A DNA stretch of 64,000 nucleotides from Mesorhizobium sp. M2D.F.Ca.ET.226.01.1.1 (GCF_004022705.2 NZ_RZOY02000003.1:478029-542028), one strand, 5' to 3'. Counted from the stretch's first letter, positions 31,569-41,744 are shown. Numbers and translations: made by a program. Notes: a model not told the origin generated them from the letters alone.

Positions 31569-32696
31569 ATGCGTTTTCTGTTCTACACCCATTCGGCGGT
31601 TTCCGACTGGAACCACGGCAACGCGCATTTCCAGCGCGGCATCATGCGCGAACTCGTCGCGCGCGGCCATGGGGTGGCCGCGCTGGAGCCCGCCGATGGC
31701 TGGAGCCGATCGAACCTGATCGCCGAGCAAGGCCCCTTCGCCGTCGAGCGCTTTCGCAAGGATTTTCCGGAGCTAATGGTGGCCGCCTACGACCCCGGCT
31801 TTGAGCACGAAGCGTGGCTCGCCGGCGCGGATGTCGTGATCGTCCACGAATGGACGGATAAAGATCTTGTCGCGCGTATCGGACGGGCGCGAGCCTACTG
31901 CAATTTCACACTCCTGTTCCATGACACCCATCACCGGGCCGTATCGGCGACTGAGGCGATCGCGGCGCTTCAGCTCGAGCATTATGACGGGGTGCTGGTC
32001 TTCGGCGAAGTGCTGCGGGAAAGCTATCTCCGCGCCGGCTGGGGCAGACGGGTCTTCACCTGGCATGAGGCGGCGGACGACCGGCTGTTCAAGCCGTTGC
32101 CCGAGATCGACCGTGAGTCTGATCTCGTCTGGATCGGCAATTGGGGCGACGACGAGCGCAGCGCCGAAATCGCCGAGTTCCTGATCGAGCCGGCAAGAGC
32201 GCTTGGACTGTTGGGAACCGTGCACGGCGTGCGCTATCCGGCGGATGCAATCACCGCGCTCGCGGATGCCGGCCTGCGCTATGAAGGCTGGATCGCCAAT
32301 GCCGATGTGCCGAAGGCCTTCGCCCGGCATCGCGTCACCATGCACATCCCGCGCAGGCCCTATCGGGAGAGCCTGCCGGGCATTCCCACCATTCGCATGT
32401 TCGAGGCGCTGGCCTGCGGCATTCCGCTTGTGTCTGCGCCATGGGCGGATGTCGAGGGGCTGTTCCGCGCCGGAACGGATTTCCTCTTCGCCCGAAGCGG
32501 CGCCGAGATGAGAGGTCACCTCCGCGACGTCGTGAACGATCGCGAGCTTGCGGAAGCGCTGGCCGCATCGGGCTTGGAGACCATCCTGGCGCGGCACACA
32601 TGCCGGCACCGCGCCGACGAATTGTTCGCCATCCTCGCCGCATGCGGCAATCGCGGCGCGACTGAAATCAAACCTGCAACGGAGGCCGCCGCATGA
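31569..32696 (+). CDS. CgeB-like glycosyltransferase 1
   Basis: A protein of 375 residues. The start FYTHSAVSDWNHGNAHFQRG and the C-terminal PTIRMFEALACGIPLVS are the hallmark of CgeB/DUF3880-type GT-B glycosyltransferases. It is one of four related proteins in this cluster (32693, 33784, 39839) that share the [S/N]xWGNxxxT/H start and FEAxACG in the donor site. ATG at 31569 is preferred to a GTG at 31560. The next gene overlaps by four bases. Confidence 0.8.
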   Translation: MRFLFYTHSAVSDWNHGNAHFQRGIMRELVARGHGVAALEPADGWSRSNLIAEQGPFAVERFRKDFPELMVAAYDPGFEHEAWLAGADVVIVHEWTDKDLVARIGRARAYCNFTLLFHDTHHRAVSATEAIAALQLEHYDGVLVFGEVLRESYLRAGWGRRVFTWHEAADDRLFKPLPEIDRESDLVWIGNWGDDERSAEIAEFLIEPARALGLLGTVHGVRYPADAITALADAGLRYEGWIANADVPKAFARHRVTMHIPRRPYRESLPGIPTIRMFEALACGIPLVSAPWADVEGLFRAGTDFLFARSGAEMRGHLRDVVNDRELAEALAASGLETILARHTCRHRADELFAILAACGNRGATEIKPATEAAA

Positions 32697-33787
32697 AAAT
32701 AGCCTTTTACGGATCGAGCCTTCTGTCGTCCTACTGGAACGGCGCGGCCACCTATTATCGGGGCCTGCTCAAGGCGCTGTCGCAGCGCGGCTATGACATC
32801 GTCTTCTATGAGCCCGACGTCTATGACCGGCAGAAGCATCGTGACATCGAGGCGCCGGACTGGTGCAGCGTCGTTGTCTATGAGCCGACCCCGCACGCGC
32901 TGATGCAGGTTGCATCGCGCGCCGCGCAGGCGGACGTCGTGGTCAAGGCAAGCGGCGTCGGCTTCGAAGACGACGCGCTGCTGCATGCGGTTCTCGACAA
33001 TGCCCGCCCAGACGCGCTGACCGTCTTCTGGGATGTCGACGCGCCGGCGACCCTAGGCGAGTTGCGCAACGACGCCGACCACCGGTTGCATGAGGCGCTG
33101 AAGAGGATCGGCATCGTGCTGACTTATGGCGGCGGCGACCCGGTCGTCTGGGATTATCGTGCGCTCGGCGCCGCGGAATGCGTGCCGATCTACAACGCGC
33201 TCGATCCTGAGACGCATCATCCCGTCGCCGCAAATCCGCGCTTAGCCTGCGACCTGGCCTTCCTCGGCAACCGGCTCCCCGACCGCGAGGCGCGCGTCGA
33301 TGCCTTCTTCCTCGACCCGGCCCGTAGGCTCGGCGGCCAGCGCTTCCTGCTTGGCGGCTCCGGCTGGGGCGACAAGCCGCTGCCGGCGAACGTTTCGTGG
33401 CTGGGGCATGTCGGCACCAGCGATCACAACGCCTTCAACGTCACGCCGAAGGCCGTGCTCAACATCAGCCGCGACAGCATGGCGGCCAACGGGTTTTCGC
33501 CCGCGACACGCGTCTTCGAAGCAGCCGGGGCCGGCGCGTGCCTTCTGACCGACGCCTGGCTCGGCATCGAGTTGTTCCTGACCCCCGGCGAAGAAATTCT
33601 GGTCGCTCGCGACGGCGCCGATGTTGCCGAGATCATGCGCACGCTGACGCCGGAACGCGCGCAGGCGATCGGCGCGGCAGCGCTGCGGCGCGTTCTGGCG
33701 GAGCATACCTACACGCTGAGGGCTCGGCTGGTGGACGACATCTTCAAGGCGCATTTCGAGCGCCGCGCAATGGAGGCTGCGGAATGA
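32693..33787 (+). CDS. CgeB-like glycosyltransferase 2
   Basis: A protein of 364 residues beginning with KIAFYGSSLLSSYWNGAATY and carrying RVFEAAGAGACLLTDAW in the donor half. It has the CgeB-type two-domain layout. It has four-base overlaps on both sides. It is closest in style to copies 3 and 4, which suggests successive duplication followed by divergence to different acceptors. Confidence 0.8.
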   Translation: MKIAFYGSSLLSSYWNGAATYYRGLLKALSQRGYDIVFYEPDVYDRQKHRDIEAPDWCSVVVYEPTPHALMQVASRAAQADVVVKASGVGFEDDALLHAVLDNARPDALTVFWDVDAPATLGELRNDADHRLHEALKRIGIVLTYGGGDPVVWDYRALGAAECVPIYNALDPETHHPVAANPRLACDLAFLGNRLPDREARVDAFFLDPARRLGGQRFLLGGSGWGDKPLPANVSWLGHVGTSDHNAFNVTPKAVLNISRDSMAANGFSPATRVFEAAGAGACLLTDAWLGIELFLTPGEEILVARDGADVAEIMRTLTPERAQAIGAAALRRVLAEHTYTLRARLVDDIFKAHFERRAMEAAE

Positions 33788-34893
33788 CGAAACCGCTCGA
33801 CATCGTTTTCCTCGGACTTTCCCTATCTTCGTCCTGGGGCAACGGCCATGCGACGACTTTCAGGGGACTGCTGCGTGCGCTCAACGAGCTCGGCCATCGC
33901 GTCACCTTCCTCGAACGCGACGTCCCCTGGTACGCGCACCACCGGGACCTGCGCGACCCCGATTTCTGCGGCTTGCGCTATTACGAGACAGTCTCGGAGC
34001 TGCGCCGCAACCACCGGGAGGATCTGCAGCGCGCCGACGCCGTGGTGATAGGCTCCTTCGTGCCGGAAGGCAGGGCGATCATCGACGACCTTGCTTCGCT
34101 GTGCACGGGGCAGTTCTGCTTCTACGACATCGACACGCCGGTGACGCTGGCGCGGGTTGCCGAGGACGATTGCGACTATCTTGCCCGCCGGCAGATTCCC
34201 TATTTCGACGTCTATTTCTCCTTCACCGGGGGACCGATGCTGGAGCGGCTGAAGTCCGAGTTCGGCGCCAGCCGGGCGGAGGCGCTCTATTGCTCAGTCG
34301 ATCCAACGCGACATCGTCGCACCAGACACGCCGTCGAATGGGACCTTGGCTATCTTGGCACCTATAGCGCAGATCGGCAGCCCTCATTGGAAGCGCTGCT
34401 TCTAGAGCCTGCGCGGCGCCTGCCGGACCGCCGCTTCGTCGTGGCCGGCTCGCAATATCCCTCCGACATCGCCTGGCCGGACAATGTGGAGCGGATCGAG
34501 CACCTGCCACCTTCCGAACATGCCGCCTTCTACAGCCGCCAGCGCTACACATTGAACCTTACGCGGGCTTCGATGATCGCGGCAGGATGGTCGCCCAGCG
34601 TGCGGCTTTTCGAGGCCGCTGCCTGCGGCACTCCCATCATAAGCGACCGCTGGCCTGGACTCGACGATTTCTTCCCGGTCCCGGCGATCGAGACGGCGTC
34701 CAATGCTGGAGATGTAGAAAAGATCCTCAGCGCCAAGTCCGATCGGGCAAGGCTCAACATGGCCAGACTGGCGCGCGAGGCGGTGCTTTCTAGACATACC
34801 GCCATGGCAAGGGCACGTGAATTCGTTTCGGCGCTGACGCCGTCTGTCGGGACGCGTCCGGCGGTCGATCTGGGCGTTGAAAGTGCAGCATGA
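33784..34893 (+). CDS. CgeB-like glycosyltransferase 3
   Basis: A protein of 369 residues. LGLSLSSSWGNGHATTFRGL at the start and RLFEAAACGTPIISDRWPG in the donor site identify the family. YDIDTPVTLARV in the middle also occurs, nearly unchanged, in copy 4 (YDLDTPVTLASI), so these two are recent paralogues. It has four-base overlaps with both neighbours. Confidence 0.82.
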   Translation: MTKPLDIVFLGLSLSSSWGNGHATTFRGLLRALNELGHRVTFLERDVPWYAHHRDLRDPDFCGLRYYETVSELRRNHREDLQRADAVVIGSFVPEGRAIIDDLASLCTGQFCFYDIDTPVTLARVAEDDCDYLARRQIPYFDVYFSFTGGPMLERLKSEFGASRAEALYCSVDPTRHRRTRHAVEWDLGYLGTYSADRQPSLEALLLEPARRLPDRRFVVAGSQYPSDIAWPDNVERIEHLPPSEHAAFYSRQRYTLNLTRASMIAAGWSPSVRLFEAAACGTPIISDRWPGLDDFFPVPAIETASNAGDVEKILSAKSDRARLNMARLAREAVLSRHTAMARAREFVSALTPSVGTRPAVDLGVESAA

Positions 34894-35951
34894 GCGGCAG
34901 ACAGGAGACCATCGAAATGCGGCGATCAAAAAGGGCTGAACAAACACGGACGGCGCTTGTTGCCGGCGGTGCCGGTTTCCTCGGCTCGCATTTGTGCGAG
35001 GCGCTGCTGCATGACGGCTATCGAGTGATCTGCGTCGACAATTTCCTCACCGGCAGAATGGAGAATATCAGTCCGCTGGTTGGCCAGGCGCGCTTTCGGC
35101 TGATCGAGCAGGACGTTTGCACCCCGCTGGAACTCGCTGAACCTGTCGATCGCGTTTTCAACCTGGCCTGCGCAGCATCGCCGCCTCGCTATCAAGCCGA
35201 CCCGATCCACACGACGCGGACCTGTGTGATCGGGACTCTCAATCTTTTGGAGCTCGCCGCCAGCAACGGCGCCCGCTTCCTGCAGGCATCGACAAGCGAA
35301 GTCTATGGCGACCCGGAACGGCATCCGCAGCGCGAGGACTATGTCGGTCACGTCAACTGCACGGGACCGCGAGCCTGTTACGATGAGGGCAAGCGCGCCG
35401 CCGAAACGCTCTGCTTCGACTATCTGCGCGCGGAGATGGCCGATATTCGCGTCGCCCGAATCTTCAACACCTATGGGCCCAGGATGGACCCCGCCGATGG
35501 CCGCATCGTCTCCAACCTGGTCATGCAAGCAATCGAGAAGCGGCCGCTGACCATATTCGGCGACGGCCGGCAGACCCGCTCCTTCTGCTATGTCACAGAT
35601 CTGGTCGAGGGATTGCGACGGCTGATGGATGTCGATCGCAATCCGCGCCAACCGGTCAATCTCGGCAATCCCGGGGAGTTTTCGGTCCTCGAACTGGCAA
35701 GACTGGTACGCGAACTGACCGGCACCAGATCGCCCGTGAAGTTCCTGCCTCTGCCTGAGGACGACCCGCGCCGCCGGCGCCCCGACATAGGCCGCGCAAA
35801 GGCACTTCTCGGCTGGTCGCCCCAGGTGCCTCTCAGGCAAGGCCTGATGCAGACGATCGTCTACTTTTCAGGGATGGACGATCTCGCGATCGACCCCGTC
35901 GCTGCAATCGACAGACCGGGTGGGGGAAAGCTGCAGAACCTGCAGCTCTGA
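34890..35951 (+). CDS. uxs: UDP-glucuronate decarboxylase (UDP-xylose synthase)
   Basis: A protein of 353 residues. VAGGAGFLGSHLCEALL binds NAD. SPPRYQADPIHTTRT, STSEVYGDPERHPQ and the YDEGKRAAE catalytic Tyr/Lys segment are characteristic of UXS, which oxidises and decarboxylates UDP-glucuronate to UDP-xylose. It supplies a pentose donor for the glycosyltransferases around it. It is the last gene of the first half of the cluster; a small hairpin covers its stop. Confidence 0.88.
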   Translation: MSGRQETIEMRRSKRAEQTRTALVAGGAGFLGSHLCEALLHDGYRVICVDNFLTGRMENISPLVGQARFRLIEQDVCTPLELAEPVDRVFNLACAASPPRYQADPIHTTRTCVIGTLNLLELAASNGARFLQASTSEVYGDPERHPQREDYVGHVNCTGPRACYDEGKRAAETLCFDYLRAEMADIRVARIFNTYGPRMDPADGRIVSNLVMQAIEKRPLTIFGDGRQTRSFCYVTDLVEGLRRLMDVDRNPRQPVNLGNPGEFSVLELARLVRELTGTRSPVKFLPLPEDDPRRRRPDIGRAKALLGWSPQVPLRQGLMQTIVYFSGMDDLAIDPVAAIDRPGGGKLQNLQL

Positions 35952-35957
35952 AGCTGC
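35942..35957 (+). terminator. Small hairpin at the uxs stop
   Basis: GCAGCT (35942-35947) pairs with AGCTGC (35952-35957) around CTGA, followed ten bases later by TTTT. It may slow transcription between the two halves of the cluster. Confidence 0.35.
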
Positions 35958-35976
35958 GGCATCTTTTCACCTGGGC

Positions 35977-36001
35977 GGAACAACCAATCGATATTGCGGT
36001 T
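35977..36001 (+). promoter_or_regulatory. Sigma-EcfG-type promoter
   Basis: GGAAC (35977-35981), 16 bases, GGTT (35998-36001), 31 bases before the 61-residue gene. Confidence 0.7.
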
Positions 36002-36031
36002 GGGAATGACAACCGCGATGGAGGACGAGCT

Positions 36032-36217
36032 GTGAAGCCGAAGCGATCAGTCAACGACATCGACCAGATGGCGGCGGCGGAAACCGCCGCGTTCCTGCGA
36101 AGAGCTTCCATCACTTATCTCGAGTGCTGCGTCAGTCTGATGATGACGCATTTGCGACGGGAGGAAGTGGCAAGCATCCTGGAGCAGGAAGCCGACATGC
36201 TGCGCAGGCTGGACTGA
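36032..36217 (+). CDS. Small helical protein (61 aa)
   Basis: GTG at 36032 follows GGAGGACGAGC. The chain is one or two helices (DIDQMAAAETAAFLRRASIT, then VASILEQEADMLRRLD) with a Cys-Cys pair between them. It is soluble, of unknown function, and alone in its unit between the two halves of the glycan cluster. Confidence 0.6.
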   Translation: MKPKRSVNDIDQMAAAETAAFLRRASITYLECCVSLMMTHLRREEVASILEQEADMLRRLD

Positions 36218-36235
36218 CGCCTGCGGGCTTGGCCT

Positions 36236-37969
36236 TCAACAGCCCAGAAACCGGACAAGCCCGGCTTTGTAACGTTCGACTAGGCGCGTCGCACGCATCT
36301 GCTCTTGCTCCTCGGGCGATTGCCCAGCAATCGTCCAGAGGCCGAGTTGAAACGCGAGATAGCAAGGCTCCAAATAGTCGACCAAAGCCCGGTCGATTGA
36401 TGTGACCCGCTCGATGCAGCCCACCAGATTCGAAAGCTCGGCGGCGCACAGGTCATACTCCACCCGCGCGCCGGCAATGTCCCATTCTATGCCCTGACAG
36501 CCGATAAGATCGTGCGAGCGACAATGATCGACCGCGTCCGTCTTGAGCAAAGTTCCATCGGGAAGGACCAGAAACTCCCAAGGGTGCAGCCGTCCGTCGA
36601 TCTCGACCCGGCGCGTTGGACCCGATGATGGCTGACGGGCAAACCATGTTTGCAAGGCGTGCCCCGACGTCTCCCCCAGCGCTTCCTCGCAGTTTTGCAC
36701 CGCCATGCCTGCAAGCTGGTCCAACGACGCGCCTGCCTCGTCAGTCTGCAGCCTGGCAGCGCGCCAGCCGAGGTAATGCCCAAGCCATTCAATCAGCAAA
36801 TCCCTTGCCGATCCTGCCCGGTCCAGCCTGTCGGCATCGGGCCAGTGCTCGACCAGGAAACCGTGGCAGAGGCCGGCAGGCTGAGCGCCAAAGCCCGCTT
36901 CGTGGAGTGCCTTGGCCGTGCGCAGCTTGCGCTGTCCTGTCTCGCCAAGGCCCGCGAACTTGACCAGCCAGCGCTCGCCGGCGGACGAAGCCATGAATTT
37001 GCGCCGCTCGAACGCCGGGAATGCAGGCGGCCAGGCGCCCGTCGGCACAGAGAGACATTCGCGCCATGCCCCGCCTGAAATCTCATGAAGCTCAACATCG
37101 GCCTTGCCAAGCAGATGTCCTATCCAGTCCCGCAGCCGGGGGGCGATCGCGCCGTCGAACGCATCTTCGAATTTCGCGACATGGCTTTGGCATTGCGACA
37201 AGGCAGCGACGGTTTCGACGGCAGCTTGCGCGCCCGGCCCGCCGCGGTGGCTCGGGAAGAGATGAATGCGCTCCTGGTCGATGCCCTGCCGGCGCAGCCA
37301 GGCAATGACAGCATGAAAGGAGCTGCCGGAGAGGCCCGGACCTTCATCGACGATAGCAAATTCGGCTTGCGGCCTGTCGCGCCAAGTGTCCAGGAGTTCG
37401 GGCGCGGCGCTTATGTGCCGACAAAACGGATGGCCGATGGGCCGCACGCTGATAGGCGGCGGCGCATGCAGGGCGGCGGCGACCATCGCGGCGAGGCCGA
37501 GACCGATGCTCCGGATCCCGATGACGCATGTGTTTGCGTCGAGGCCGGACCGCTGCGCCGCAAGCAGATAGGTTTCCGGGTAGAGGGCGTACAACGCATA
37601 TCCTTCAGCCGGGCCGGTGGTTATCGCGCTGCCGCAGTCGATGGCGGCAAGCTTCGCAAGCAGCGACGCATCGAGCGCTCCGCTTCTGGCAAATCCTTGT
37701 TGCCAGGAGCGCAGCACTTCCCGCGACAACTCGACGAGGATTTCCGAACAAAGGTTCTGCCCCGACGAACTGCTGTCTATGCCTGCGGTGTCGAATTCCT
37801 CATCGGCAAGGCCCTGCAGAAGTTCAGAGGCGGTTACGAAGAGATCGACCACAGCGGCGTGACGTTCGAGGCCGGCAGGCAGATCGCCAATCGCTCGAGC
37901 TGCGGCCAAGACAGCCTCCCGGAGCTGTTCTGCGCTATGCGTTCGCTTGTGGTCGCCGAAGACGATCAT
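36236..37969 (-). CDS. Putative fusion of a phosphoribosyltransferase-like and an APH/kinase-like domain
   Basis: A protein of 577 residues; AGGAG precedes the ATG at 37969. Residues 207-218 ([12 protein letters not shown]) look like the PRPP-binding loop of type I phosphoribosyltransferases inside an N-terminal domain of about 290 residues. From about residue 300 on, [15 protein letters not shown] and later [13 protein letters not shown] with TDAVDH resemble the lysine, catalytic loop and metal-binding aspartate of aminoglycoside-phosphotransferase-like kinases. No enzyme with both parts is known to me. It is the only minus-strand gene inside the glycan cluster and is divergent from ino1. 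Confidence 0.55.
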   Translation of the reverse strand: MIVFGDHKRTHSAEQLREAVLAAARAIGDLPAGLERHAAVVDLFVTASELLQGLADEEFDTAGIDSSSSGQNLCSEILVELSREVLRSWQQGFARSGALDASLLAKLAAIDCGSAITTGPAEGYALYALYPETYLLAAQRSGLDANTCVIGIRSIGLGLAAMVAAALHAPPPISVRPIGHPFCRHISAAPELLDTWRDRPQAEFAIVDEGPGLSGSSFHAVIAWLRRQGIDQERIHLFPSHRGGPGAQAAVETVAALSQCQSHVAKFEDAFDGAIAPRLRDWIGHLLGKADVELHEISGGAWRECLSVPTGAWPPAFPAFERRKFMASSAGERWLVKFAGLGETGQRKLRTAKALHEAGFGAQPAGLCHGFLVEHWPDADRLDRAGSARDLLIEWLGHYLGWRAARLQTDEAGASLDQLAGMAVQNCEEALGETSGHALQTWFARQPSSGPTRRVEIDGRLHPWEFLVLPDGTLLKTDAVDHCRSHDLIGCQGIEWDIAGARVEYDLCAAELSNLVGCIERVTSIDRALVDYLEPCYLAFQLGLWTIAGQSPEEQEQMRATRLVERYKAGLVRFLGC

Positions 37970-38056
37970 ACGACTCCTGCCTGGCTGTCTGGCCGCCAAC
38001 GCGAAGCGGCGCCTCTTTGATCCGCAATCAGGCTCACCAATTTTTCGTGGCGCGAA

Positions 38057-38081
38057 GGAACATTCGAGGCCGCTCCCGGTT
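38057..38081 (+). promoter_or_regulatory. Sigma-EcfG-type promoter of the glycan cluster, second half
   Basis: GGAAC (38057-38061), 16 bases, GGTT (38078-38081), 45 bases before ino1. Nine genes follow with little or no spacing. Confidence 0.75.
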
Positions 38082-38126
38082 CGGCGGCGAGGAACTTACC
38101 TCCAACTTAAAAGAGGCAGTGGTTTC

Positions 38127-39230
38127 GTGACATCGAAGAAAGTTCGTATCGGCATCGTCGGCGTAGGCAACTGCGCATCATCCCTTGTGCAAGGTCTCTC
38201 CTACTACCGCCACGCCAATGGCAACGAGCCGATCCCCGGACTGATGCATGCCGATCTCGGCGGCTACCATGTCGATGATATCGAGGTGGTCTGCGCCTTC
38301 GATGTCGCGGAAAACAAGGTTGGGCGCGATGTGGCGGAAGCGATCTACACCGCGCCCAACAACACCTTCCGTTTCGCTGATGTCGCGCCGACCGGCGTCC
38401 GTGTCGAGCGCGGCCCGACGCTCGACGGCATCGGCAAATATCTCCGCGATACGATCGAAGAGTCGGATGAACCGGTCGCAGACGTAACCGCGCGGCTCAA
38501 GGCAAGCGCGACCGAGGTGCTCATATGCTATCTTCCGGTCGGCTCAGAAGCGGCTGCGCATTTCTATGCAGAATGCGCACTCGATGCCGGCTGCGCCTTC
38601 GTCAATTGCATCCCCGTGTTCATCGCTTCGAGGCCGGAATGGCGCCGGCGCTTCGCGGAACGCAGCCTTCCCCTAGTCGGCGACGACATCAAGAGCCAGG
38701 TCGGCGCAACCATCGTGCACCGGCTGCTCGCCAATCTCTTCCGCGAGCGCGGCGTGCGCATCGATCGCACCTACCAGCTCAATTTCGGCGGCAACACCGA
38801 CTTCCTCAACATGCTCGAGCGCGAGCGCCTGGAATCGAAGAAGATTTCGAAGACGCAGTCCGTCACCAGCCAGATCGACGTCCCGCTCGAGGCTGGCAAC
38901 ATTCATGTCGGCCCCAGTGACCATGTCCCGTGGCTGACCGACCGCAAATGGGCCTATATCCGGGTCGAGGGCACCACCTTCGGCGGCGTGCCGCTCAATG
39001 CCGAGCTGAAGCTGGAGGTCTGGGATTCGCCCAATTCGGCCGGCGTCGTCATCGACGCCGTCCGCTGCGCAAAGCTCGCGCTTGACCGCGGCATTGCCGG
39101 CGCGCTCACCGGCCCCAGCAGCTACTTCATGAAGTCGCCGCCGGAGCAGTTCACCGACGCGGAGGCTCGCCTGCGCACGCTCGCCTTCATCGCCGGTAAT
39201 GACGAGCAGATGCTGGACGCCGCCGAATGA
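38127..39230 (+). CDS. ino1: Inositol-3-phosphate synthase
   Basis: A protein of 367 residues that should cyclise glucose 6-phosphate to myo-inositol 3-phosphate with [19 protein letters not shown] is the NAD loop, and [13 protein letters not shown] and [15 protein letters not shown] are family signatures of the shorter, mycobacterial-type enzyme. GTG at 38127 is preceded by GAGG eleven bases away. Its place at the head of a glycan unit suggests that inositol is a building block or acceptor. It overlaps the phosphatase gene by four bases. Confidence 0.9.
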   Translation: MTSKKVRIGIVGVGNCASSLVQGLSYYRHANGNEPIPGLMHADLGGYHVDDIEVVCAFDVAENKVGRDVAEAIYTAPNNTFRFADVAPTGVRVERGPTLDGIGKYLRDTIEESDEPVADVTARLKASATEVLICYLPVGSEAAAHFYAECALDAGCAFVNCIPVFIASRPEWRRRFAERSLPLVGDDIKSQVGATIVHRLLANLFRERGVRIDRTYQLNFGGNTDFLNMLERERLESKKISKTQSVTSQIDVPLEAGNIHVGPSDHVPWLTDRKWAYIRVEGTTFGGVPLNAELKLEVWDSPNSAGVVIDAVRCAKLALDRGIAGALTGPSSYFMKSPPEQFTDAEARLRTLAFIAGNDEQMLDAAE

Positions 39231-39823
39231 CCACGACGTTCTTTCTCATCCGCCACGCGGCGCATGATCATGTCGGCTCGTATCTGGCCGGGCGGCTCAA
39301 GGGCGTTCGCCTCGGCGAAGCCGGCCAGGCGCAGGCGCTGCATCTGGCGCGGCGGATGGCGCGAGAGCCGCTCGCCGCGATCTTGAGCAGCCCGCGCGAA
39401 CGCACGCTGGAAACAGCGAAGCCGATCGCCCTCGCTTGCGAGATTGAGAAGATCGCGATCTGCAACGAACTCGACGAGATCGACTTCGGCGAGTGGTCCG
39501 GAAAGACCTTCGAAGAACTGAACGGCGACGCAAGCTGGCGGCTTTGGAACGATCAGCGCCAGAGCGCCCGCACGCCGAGCGGCGAGACGATGCTGGATGT
39601 GCAGCACAGGATGATCGGCCTGATGGACGCGCTGCGCGAGAATGGACAGGGTCAGTGCATCGCGCTTGTAAGCCATGCCGATGTGATCAAGGCGGCTGTC
39701 TGCGCAATCCTCGGCCTGCCGCTCGGCGACTGCTTCCGCTTCGATATCGCGCCGGCCTCCATCACAACAGTCGTCCACGGCGACTGGGGTTCCAAGCTGA
39801 TCCGCTTGAATGAATTCGCCTGA
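39227..39823 (+). CDS. Histidine phosphatase family protein
   Basis: A protein of 198 residues. The phosphorylated histidine lies in LIRHAAHD, a second arginine in [10 protein letters not shown], the conserved glutamate in [10 protein letters not shown] and the second histidine in [10 protein letters not shown]. Members remove phosphate from small molecules or proteins. The ATGA overlap with ino1 suggests, as inference, that it hydrolyses inositol phosphate to free inositol. Confidence 0.88.
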   Translation: MTTTFFLIRHAAHDHVGSYLAGRLKGVRLGEAGQAQALHLARRMAREPLAAILSSPRERTLETAKPIALACEIEKIAICNELDEIDFGEWSGKTFEELNGDASWRLWNDQRQSARTPSGETMLDVQHRMIGLMDALRENGQGQCIALVSHADVIKAAVCAILGLPLGDCFRFDIAPASITTVVHGDWGSKLIRLNEFA

Positions 39824-39838
39824 CGGGAGCGGTAACCG

Positions 39839-40939
39839 ATGCGCATGGTCATTTTCGGCCTCACCGTCACATCCTCGTGGGGCAATGGGCATGCCACGCT
39901 CTGGCGTGGACTGATCGGCGCGCTGGCACCGCTTGGCTGGTCGATCAGCTTCTTCGAGCGCGATACGCCTTATTATGCCGGCGCCAGGGACATCGACCGG
40001 CTGAGCGGCGGCGATGTCGTTCTCTATCCGGCTTGGGAGGATATCCGCCGGGAGGCCGAGACCGCGATACGGAAAGCCGACGTCGTCATCGTCACCTCCT
40101 ATTGTCCCGATGCCGTCGAGGCCTCGCGGATCGCGAATGACAGCTGCCGGGGCCTGAAGGTGTTTTACGATCTCGACACGCCGGTGACGCTGGCAAGCAT
40201 CGAGCGAGGTGATTACCCGGCCTATTTCGAGCCGAAGGGACTGCGCGATTTCGACCTGGTCCTGAGCTATACCGGAGGGCCGGCGATCGACACACTGAAG
40301 AGCATTCTTGGCGCGCGTCATGTCCTGCCGCTTTACGGCCATGTCGATCCTGACCGGCACCGGCCGGCGCAGCCTAGGTCCGAGTTCGCCGCCGACCTGT
40401 CTTATCTCGGGACCTATGCCGAGGACCGGCAGGCGGCCGTGGAAAGGCTGCTCGTCGATCCAGCGGCCCGACTGCCGAACCGCCGTTTCGTCATCGGCGG
40501 GGCGCAGTACCCGCAGGACTTCCCCTGGAGCAGCAACATCTATTTCGTCAGGCACCTGCCTCCCGCCGACCACCCGGCCTTCTTTTCCTCCTCGCGCCTG
40601 ACGCTCAATGTCACCCGCGAGGCGATGGCGCGACAGGGCTGGTGCCCGTCAGGCCGTCTGTTCGAGGCGGCTGCGTGCGGCACCGCGATCATCTCCGACG
40701 ACTGGGCCGGCCTCGACACCTTCTTCACGCCCGGCAGCGAGATTCTGTTGGCGCATGGCACCGGCGACGTCGTTGCGGCGCTTGACCTGCCGGAGAACGA
40801 GATCGCGACTCTCGGCCGCCGCGCCCGGGAGCGCGTCCTCGACGAGCATACCTCAGCGCATCGCGCCGCCGAACTCGACCGCATCCTGAACGACGCTTTT
40901 GCATCCCTGTCGAGGAGCACAATGGAGGAAGTCGTCTGA
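39839..40939 (+). CDS. CgeB-like glycosyltransferase 4
   Basis: A protein of 366 residues. IFGLTVTSSWGNGHATLWRG, YDLDTPVTLASI and RLFEAAACGTAIISDDWAG make it a close paralogue of copy 3 at 33784. GGGAG precedes the ATG. The next gene starts within its stop codon (TGATG). That the pair is split between the two halves of the cluster argues that both halves serve one pathway. Confidence 0.82.
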   Translation: MRMVIFGLTVTSSWGNGHATLWRGLIGALAPLGWSISFFERDTPYYAGARDIDRLSGGDVVLYPAWEDIRREAETAIRKADVVIVTSYCPDAVEASRIANDSCRGLKVFYDLDTPVTLASIERGDYPAYFEPKGLRDFDLVLSYTGGPAIDTLKSILGARHVLPLYGHVDPDRHRPAQPRSEFAADLSYLGTYAEDRQAAVERLLVDPAARLPNRRFVIGGAQYPQDFPWSSNIYFVRHLPPADHPAFFSSSRLTLNVTREAMARQGWCPSGRLFEAAACGTAIISDDWAGLDTFFTPGSEILLAHGTGDVVAALDLPENEIATLGRRARERVLDEHTSAHRAAELDRILNDAFASLSRSTMEEVV

Positions 40940-41742
40940 TGTTGGGCATCGTGCCTGCCGCAGGCCGCGGCAGCCGCATTCAACCGCTTGGCTTTTCCAA
41001 GGAGCTGCTGCCGGTCGGCAGCCGGCTCGACGGTCAGATCGAGCGTCCATGCGCGGTGAGCGAATATCTGGTGCGGAGGATGGTCCGCAACGGTGTCGAC
41101 CGCATCTGCTTCATCATCGGTTCGGGCAAGTCGGACATCCTCGAATATTATGCCGCCGGCTATGACAATGCCGCAGCGATCTTCGTGGCGCAGCCTTCTC
41201 CGGTTGGACTCTGTGACGCGATCTTCCGCGCGGCACCGCTTGTGACGCCGGAGGAAACGGTCCTGATCGGCCTGCCGGATACGATCTGGTTTCCTGAAGA
41301 CGGCTTCTGCCGCCTGGCCGACGACCGGCTGTCCTTCCTGATGTTTCCGGTCGATCGCCCAGAACTGTTCGACGCCGTCGTCCTCGATGGGAACGGGCGG
41401 GTCGAGCAGATCCAGGTCAAGCAAGCTGACGCCGCAACAAACTGGGTCTGGGGCGCCTTCAAGATGCCGGGCCGTATCTTCCATCAACTGGCGGCGCTGT
41501 GGCGCCAGCGCGACGGCTTCGACGAGTATTTCGGCACACTGGTCAACGCTTATCTCGCCAGCGGAGGCGAAGCTTACGGCGTCAAGGCTGGGACGGCCTA
41601 TGTGGATGTCGGTACTTTCAACGGCTATCGCACGGCGCTCAGGCTGCTCGAAGGCAACGATGCCGTCGACGATGGGACCCTACCGATATTCGCATCGCGG
41701 GACCGTTCGGGCGTGCCAACCGTTCCAGGCGAAGGAGCTTAG
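40939..41742 (+). CDS. Sugar-1-phosphate nucleotidyltransferase-like protein
   Basis: A protein of 267 residues. VPAAGRGSRIQPLGFSKELL is the nucleotide-binding signature of RmlA/GalU-type enzymes, with the acidic metal site probably in LPDTIWF. It should activate a sugar 1-phosphate to an NDP-sugar. The late part is shorter than in GalU, nearer to RmlA. The one-base overlap with the previous gene (TGATG) couples the two. Confidence 0.82.
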   Translation: MLGIVPAAGRGSRIQPLGFSKELLPVGSRLDGQIERPCAVSEYLVRRMVRNGVDRICFIIGSGKSDILEYYAAGYDNAAAIFVAQPSPVGLCDAIFRAAPLVTPEETVLIGLPDTIWFPEDGFCRLADDRLSFLMFPVDRPELFDAVVLDGNGRVEQIQVKQADAATNWVWGAFKMPGRIFHQLAALWRQRDGFDEYFGTLVNAYLASGGEAYGVKAGTAYVDVGTFNGYRTALRLLEGNDAVDDGTLPIFASRDRSGVPTVPGEGA

Positions 41743-41744
41743 CC

